Shown here: positions 60,888-64,000 of the stretch, piece by piece
Numbering within the stretch: the first letter of the stretch is position 1
How the letters are laid out: each line of letters starts with the position of its first letter
NCBI RefSeq assembly: GCF_000372725.1
Contig: NW_005201102.1
Span: 197,587 to 261,586, forward strand
Reading direction: 5' to 3'
DNA length: 64,000 nt
DNA from: Emiliania huxleyi CCMP1516
Lineage: Eukaryota; Haptophyta; Isochrysidales; Noelaerhabdaceae
Notes under the pieces: model-generated
Seen by the model: the letters and a program-made list of their open reading frames with translations, nothing else
What the model was told of the DNA's origin: nothing
The model's database searches: none
Translations under genes and position numbers: made by a program

Positions 60888-61900
60888 TGTCAGCTGGCCC
60901 GGGGAGGTCGCAGCCGACGTCGCCGGTGTAGCTCTCCGGCTTGATCTCGACGTCTGCGCAGTTCCAGAAGGCCTCCGGGTAGGCGTCGTTCGAGTTGCCA
61001 GTCTGGTAGTACCTACCGGACGGCGCAAGGAAGGTCAAGAGACGGTTCCACCTGGGGAGGGGAGCCTCGGCGACGCACCACTGCAGCGTGCACCGCTCGC
61101 ACTCGATGCCGGGCGGGACCTTGAGCACGACGGTGTACAGGCCCGTCGGTGCGCCCGGCTCGCCCACGTTGGACGAGGTCTCAATCACGTAGCGGTCCTT
61201 GTTGGCGGCGGGCGGGCTGCAGGCGCCGCCCCCGTTGCAGCACGAGCCGTGCGGCCACTTTGTGTTTCGCGTGGTGGAGGTCGGGTCGCTGTGTCCGCCA
61301 GTCGTGGCGCACTTGACGCTGCCGTGCACGCCGGCGTAGTTGGTCACCAGATCGAAGTCGACCGTGCTCTCGTCAATCTCGAGGACGTGCTCGTTGAGCA
61401 TGTCCTGTGTGATGGGCGAGGCCTCGTCGGCGCCGCCGTCGGCCGGGACCGCCAATCGGAACTCGAACCAGCCCTTGTGGTAGGCGGTGATGTCGATGGT
61501 GACCTCCATCGTGCCTCCGCTCTTGAAGGTGCCACGGGCCTGCAGACGGAGGGCGGGCGTCGTCAGAAAAGGGTGGTGTGTAAAGGTGTGTGGGCGAGGG
61601 CGAGCGGCGAGCCTTGGTCGGGCCAAAGGGCGACCCAGCCGAGAAGCTGTTGGCGAGCGTGCCACCGCAGAGGTCGTGCGAGTTGGGAGCGGCGTGTGCT
61701 TCGTTCCTGCCGCCGCCGCTGAGGGAGGCTGCATTGCCCACACCGGCAGCGTAGGTCGAGCCAGCCATGCCCATCCAACTCGTCCACGTCTGGCCGGCGA
61801 TGGGCTCGTCGCGACGCTGGCGCGGAGCCGGACATGTTAGGTAGCCATGTCCGTGGACGGAGGCGAGCGAAAGGAGGAGGAGCGAGGAGATGCGTGACAT
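57403..61900 (-). CDS. Secreted LPMO (AA15-like) with two GH19 chitinase domains
   Basis: Exons 61900-61640, 61539-61079, 61012-57403, ~1440 residues. The signal peptide MSRISSLLLLSLASVHG is followed by mature HGYLTCPAPR, whose first residue would be the copper-binding His of a lytic polysaccharide monooxygenase. The second brace His lies in DITAYHKGWFEFRL, and YQTGNSNDAYPEAFWNCADV is the AA15-type end. Then come poly-Gly, Cys-rich chitin-binding-like modules and (SP)n linkers. The first GH19 domain has AAFLGNAAQESADF and GKGALQLTWNCNYAKAN; the second has AAFLAQTMQETIQYDAC and GRGAIQTTGVCNFGKLN. Catalytic Glu residues are present in both. The protein would attack crystalline chitin outside the cell, fitting prey or detritus feeding, or wall remodelling. 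Start chosen to keep a compact signal peptide. Confidence 0.85.
61013..61078 (-). other. LPMO-chitinase intron 2, GT-AG
   Basis: 66 bp with no in-frame stop; excision gives LQWYYQTGNSND, the expected AA15 motif. Retention would insert 22 residues. Confidence 0.75.
61540..61639 (-). other. LPMO-chitinase intron 1, GC-AG
   Basis: Splicing joins LANSFS to ARGTFKSGGTMEV. 100 bp; no convincing exon duplication. Confidence 0.7.
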
Positions 61901-62080
61901 CGAGGACAGCGAGGCCGAGGAGAGGCGTGACATCGAGGACAGCGAAGCCGCCGAGCCCTCACGTGCTTGCTCTTTGGCGATATCCTTTGCGCGCGAACTG
62001 TGTCGCGCTCGGAATTTGTCTTCATTCCTTCTTTTTTCGATTTGAACGGAGGACGTGCTCGACAGTTCCCACAAGAGTTT

Positions 62081-62299
62081 CGGCTTCTCGCCCACCGCCG
62101 TTCTCAAGCTGCGCCGCCTCGCGCGCAAAGTCGCGCGCGGCAGCGTCGACCGCACGGCCTACTCGCCCAAGTACTCGCTCTCTTTTATGTCCCACCATGC
62201 AGAGCGCATCTCTCTCTCTGTTGTGCGAGGCGTGAACCGCGCCATTCGCTCTCACCTGGCAACCCTGTCTGCACGTCTCGCGCGCGCGTGAACAGGGCT
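62081..62299 (+). repeat. Truncated copy of the 53576-54325 ORF 3' end
   Basis: Nearly identical to 54113-54331 (two or three substitutions), including the last ~70 codons and stop. No start or upstream part, so it is a dead fragment or element end. Confidence 0.92.
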
Positions 62300-62483
62300 A
62301 AGAATCTCTCTCTCCAACGCGACAAAACAATCTCTCTCTCCCAACGCGGGAAGAAGAGATTCTCTCTCTCTCCAATGCGGTATGGGTGGACGCAAGACGG
62401 GCGGTGACGGTCACACAGGAGCGACACACAGAACCACAAGACAAGACACTCAGCCAACGTGGCTGCCACACATCCTGAGAGAG

Positions 62484-62595
62484 AGAGATTTTTAGCAATA
62501 CCAAACAACTCTAACACTCACACGTAATTTGGGGCCTGGAGCCCTGTTCACGCGCGCGCGAGACGTGCAGACAGGGTTGCCAGGTGAGAGCGAAC
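62484..62595 (-). repeat. Inverted copy of the element tail
   Basis: Reverse complement of about 54284-54395 (TTGCCAGGTGAGAGCGAA at one end, TTTTTAGCAATACCAAACAA at the other). Together with 62081-62299 it forms a partial inverted arrangement. Confidence 0.9.
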
Positions 62596-62823
62596 ACATC
62601 CTGAGCGAACTTCCCTAGTTACTCGAGTAGTCACCCGCGGCCGGACTCCATCCGTCTGGGCACGGGTCTGGGATATGTCGCTGTGGCGATCACTCGACGG
62701 ACCGCTGCGACACCTCTCCATCATGTCGTCCCTAGCGTCGTATTCTGTTTGAAAAAATCTTTTCCTTCCTGGAAGTTTCCGTCGGCTCAGGCCTAGGCGA
62801 TCGGGACGCTGCCTTCCTCCAAC

Positions 62824-63326
62824 ATGCCGGCCCTCGCTCTGCTCGCCGGCCTGTCCAGCACTCCGCCGCCTACCAGAACGTCCTCGGCGGTGAGCTGGAG
62901 CGCTGCTCGGGCGCCGGGATGGCGCTCACCGGCTTAACCCGCATCGGCAAATGCGTTGACCGGAACGACGACGCCGGGAGCCACCACGTGTGCATCGACA
63001 TGAAGAGCAACGTCGGCGGGAACTTTTGCGAGGTGACGGGGCAGCCAAACTGGTGTGGGTCGCAGATGTCGTGCGACGGAGCACCCGCCGACGATTGCCC
63101 CGTCGAGCACTGGTGCGTCTGCCAGTGGGCGTTCGCGTCTTACATCGAGCGGGCGGGTGGCTGCGACAAGATCCAAAAGGTGGTGTGCGAGGCGACCAAC
63201 ATGGTCGCACTGAAGCACTACCGCGAACAGGCGGCGCACAGCCCGCACATCAAGAGCGCGCTCCAGTGCCTCGAGGAGAAGTGCGGCCTCGAGAAGGCCG
63301 CGCCTTCGATCGGCGCAGTGGTGTAG
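62824..63326 (+). CDS. DUF2237-like protein, start unresolved
   Basis: Strong frame from about 62860: YQNVLGGELERCSGAGMALT, KCVDRNDDAGSHHVCIDM, HWCVCQWAFASYIERAGGCD, VVCEATNMVALKHY. These match the order of conserved blocks in DUF2237 proteins (NVLG..L..C, DD.G.H..C, WC.C...W, EAT...L). Extra Cys pairs (GQPNWCGSQMSC, CLEEKCG) suggest an oxidised, perhaps secreted form. An ATG at 62824 opens a hydrophobic MPALALLAGLSS in another frame, so a short intron or indel lies near 62855. Function of the family is unknown. Confidence 0.6.
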
Positions 63327-63509
63327 GCGTTGCGCTCTTGTGTGTGTGCGTGCCGGGAGTGTGTCTTCTATGTGTTGTGGTCCCCTCCTCTTTTGACTGC
63401 GGTAGTAGGGGTAACGCTTTAGCGGTGGGACACGGTCTGCGGTCTCTCTCCTCACTCAGTGTACGGCTTTACAGTGACACCAGTGTAACTCCGCCCAATA
63501 CCGCAACGT

Positions 63510-64000
63510 CTACAAGGACGTGAGTCGTGACTGGCGATGCTGTGGCCCAATAGTCGACACAGCGACGACGCGCTGCCCAGCGAAGGCCTCAATCTTCTTG
63601 GGCAGCAGCTGCCACTGCGTGTCGCCGTGGCCCAGCCGGCCTGAGTCTCCACAGCCCCAGACGGCGGTGATGGCGAGGCTGTGGTACTCTCCAGCCGAGA
63701 CAGCGACGGCGCGCTGGCCAGCAAAGGCCTCGATCTTACTCGGCTGCCACTGCTCCTGCCGGTCGCCGTGGCCCAGCTGGCCGTCGTCTCCATAGCCCCA
63801 GCTCCAGACAGCGCCGTCGGCGGTGATGGCGAGGCTGTGCGCCCACCCAGCCGACACAGCGACGATGCGCTGGCCAGTAAAGGCCTCGACCTGCTTGGGT
63901 AGGTGCTGGGACTGCGTGTCGCCGTGGCCCAGTGGCCCCATTCCAGACAACGGTGATGGCGAGGTTGTGGCTAGTTGCGGCCGACGACACAGCAATGACG
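63510..64000 (-). CDS. RCC1-repeat protein, truncated by window end
   Basis: Repeats of SLAITADGAVWSWGYGDDGQ LGHGD type are visible, each ~50 residues, ending at the stop near 63510. RCC1 beta-propellers act as exchange factors or scaffolds. Two of the repeats lack 3 to ~10 residues in the GAVWSWG strand; near 63945 the loss also shifts the frame, so this may be a decaying copy or contain assembly errors. The beginning lies beyond the window. Confidence 0.65.
   Translation of the reverse strand, partial: SLLCRRPQLATTSPSPLSGMGPLGHGDTQSQHLPKQVEAFTGQRIVAVSAGWAHSLAITADGAVWSWGYGDDGQLGHGDRQEQWQPSKIEAFAGQRAVAVSAGEYHSLAITAVWGCGDSGRLGHGDTQWQLLPKKIEAFAGQRVVAVSTIGPQHRQSRLTSL

Overview
This window reads as nuclear DNA of a GC-rich unicellular alga, most likely a haptophyte. 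Genes are dense, lie on both strands and are intron-containing. Several protein types are ones I associate with haptophytes or related algae: secreted Cys-rich modules ending DCADCGPR, an SGNH-hydrolase/beta-sandwich protein, a phytanoyl-dioxygenase/glycosyltransferase fusion, and Ala/Pro-rich secreted proteins. There is one 100-N scaffold gap (3729-3828). Several genes carry isolated frameshifts that may be assembly indels or pseudogenes. The species assignment is inference from gene content only.

Layout. 1-4848 (+): ATRX-like SNF2 chromatin remodeller with ADD domain, 5' truncated. 6957-7850 (-): glycosyltransferase-like fragment. 8600-10647 (+): Ala-rich secreted/membrane protein(s). 12284-12693 (+): PLAC8-like Cys-rich protein with a frameshift. 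14757-18005 (+): PhyH dioxygenase/glycosyltransferase fusion followed by an SGNH hydrolase. 18180-20610 (+): ACP-ECH-ECH-thioesterase cassette with frameshifts. 21585-24237 (-): threonine synthase fused to ornithine cyclodeaminase, ending SKL. 26071-27905 (+): secreted Cys-module protein. 28253 (+): pterin carbinolamine dehydratase. 29122-31690 (+): protein kinase with an N-terminal helical bundle and RanBP2 zinc finger. 32083-35062 (+): EF-hand coiled-coil protein. 35475-36905 (-): class 3 lipase. 37481 (+): small membrane protein. 38023-39450 (-): nucleoside transporter. 40721-41107 (-): EF-hand protein. 42043-43164 (+): PDZ protein. 43705-44622 (+): Erv1/ALR sulfhydryl oxidase. 45050-49961 (-): large SF2-type helicase, divergent from 50075-51832 (+) ankyrin protein. 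53129-54900: repeat-flanked ORF that looks mobile. 54916-57050 (+): Ala/Glu-rich coiled-coil protein. 57403-61900 (-): LPMO with two GH19 chitinase domains. 62824-63326 (+): DUF2237-like protein. 63510-64000 (-): RCC1 repeats, running off the window.

The most striking signal is the intron structure. In gene after gene the intron begins with a copy of the first 8-46 bases of the downstream exon, or ends with a copy of the upstream exon end. The rest is a short body that recurs in unrelated genes or is a minisatellite. I mapped 33 introns by restoring conserved protein motifs and reading frame: about half use GC-AG, and 25 are 64-78 bp long whatever the length of the duplicated part. This looks like a recent, continuing intron-gain system (introner-like elements with long target duplications, or intronising tandem duplications).
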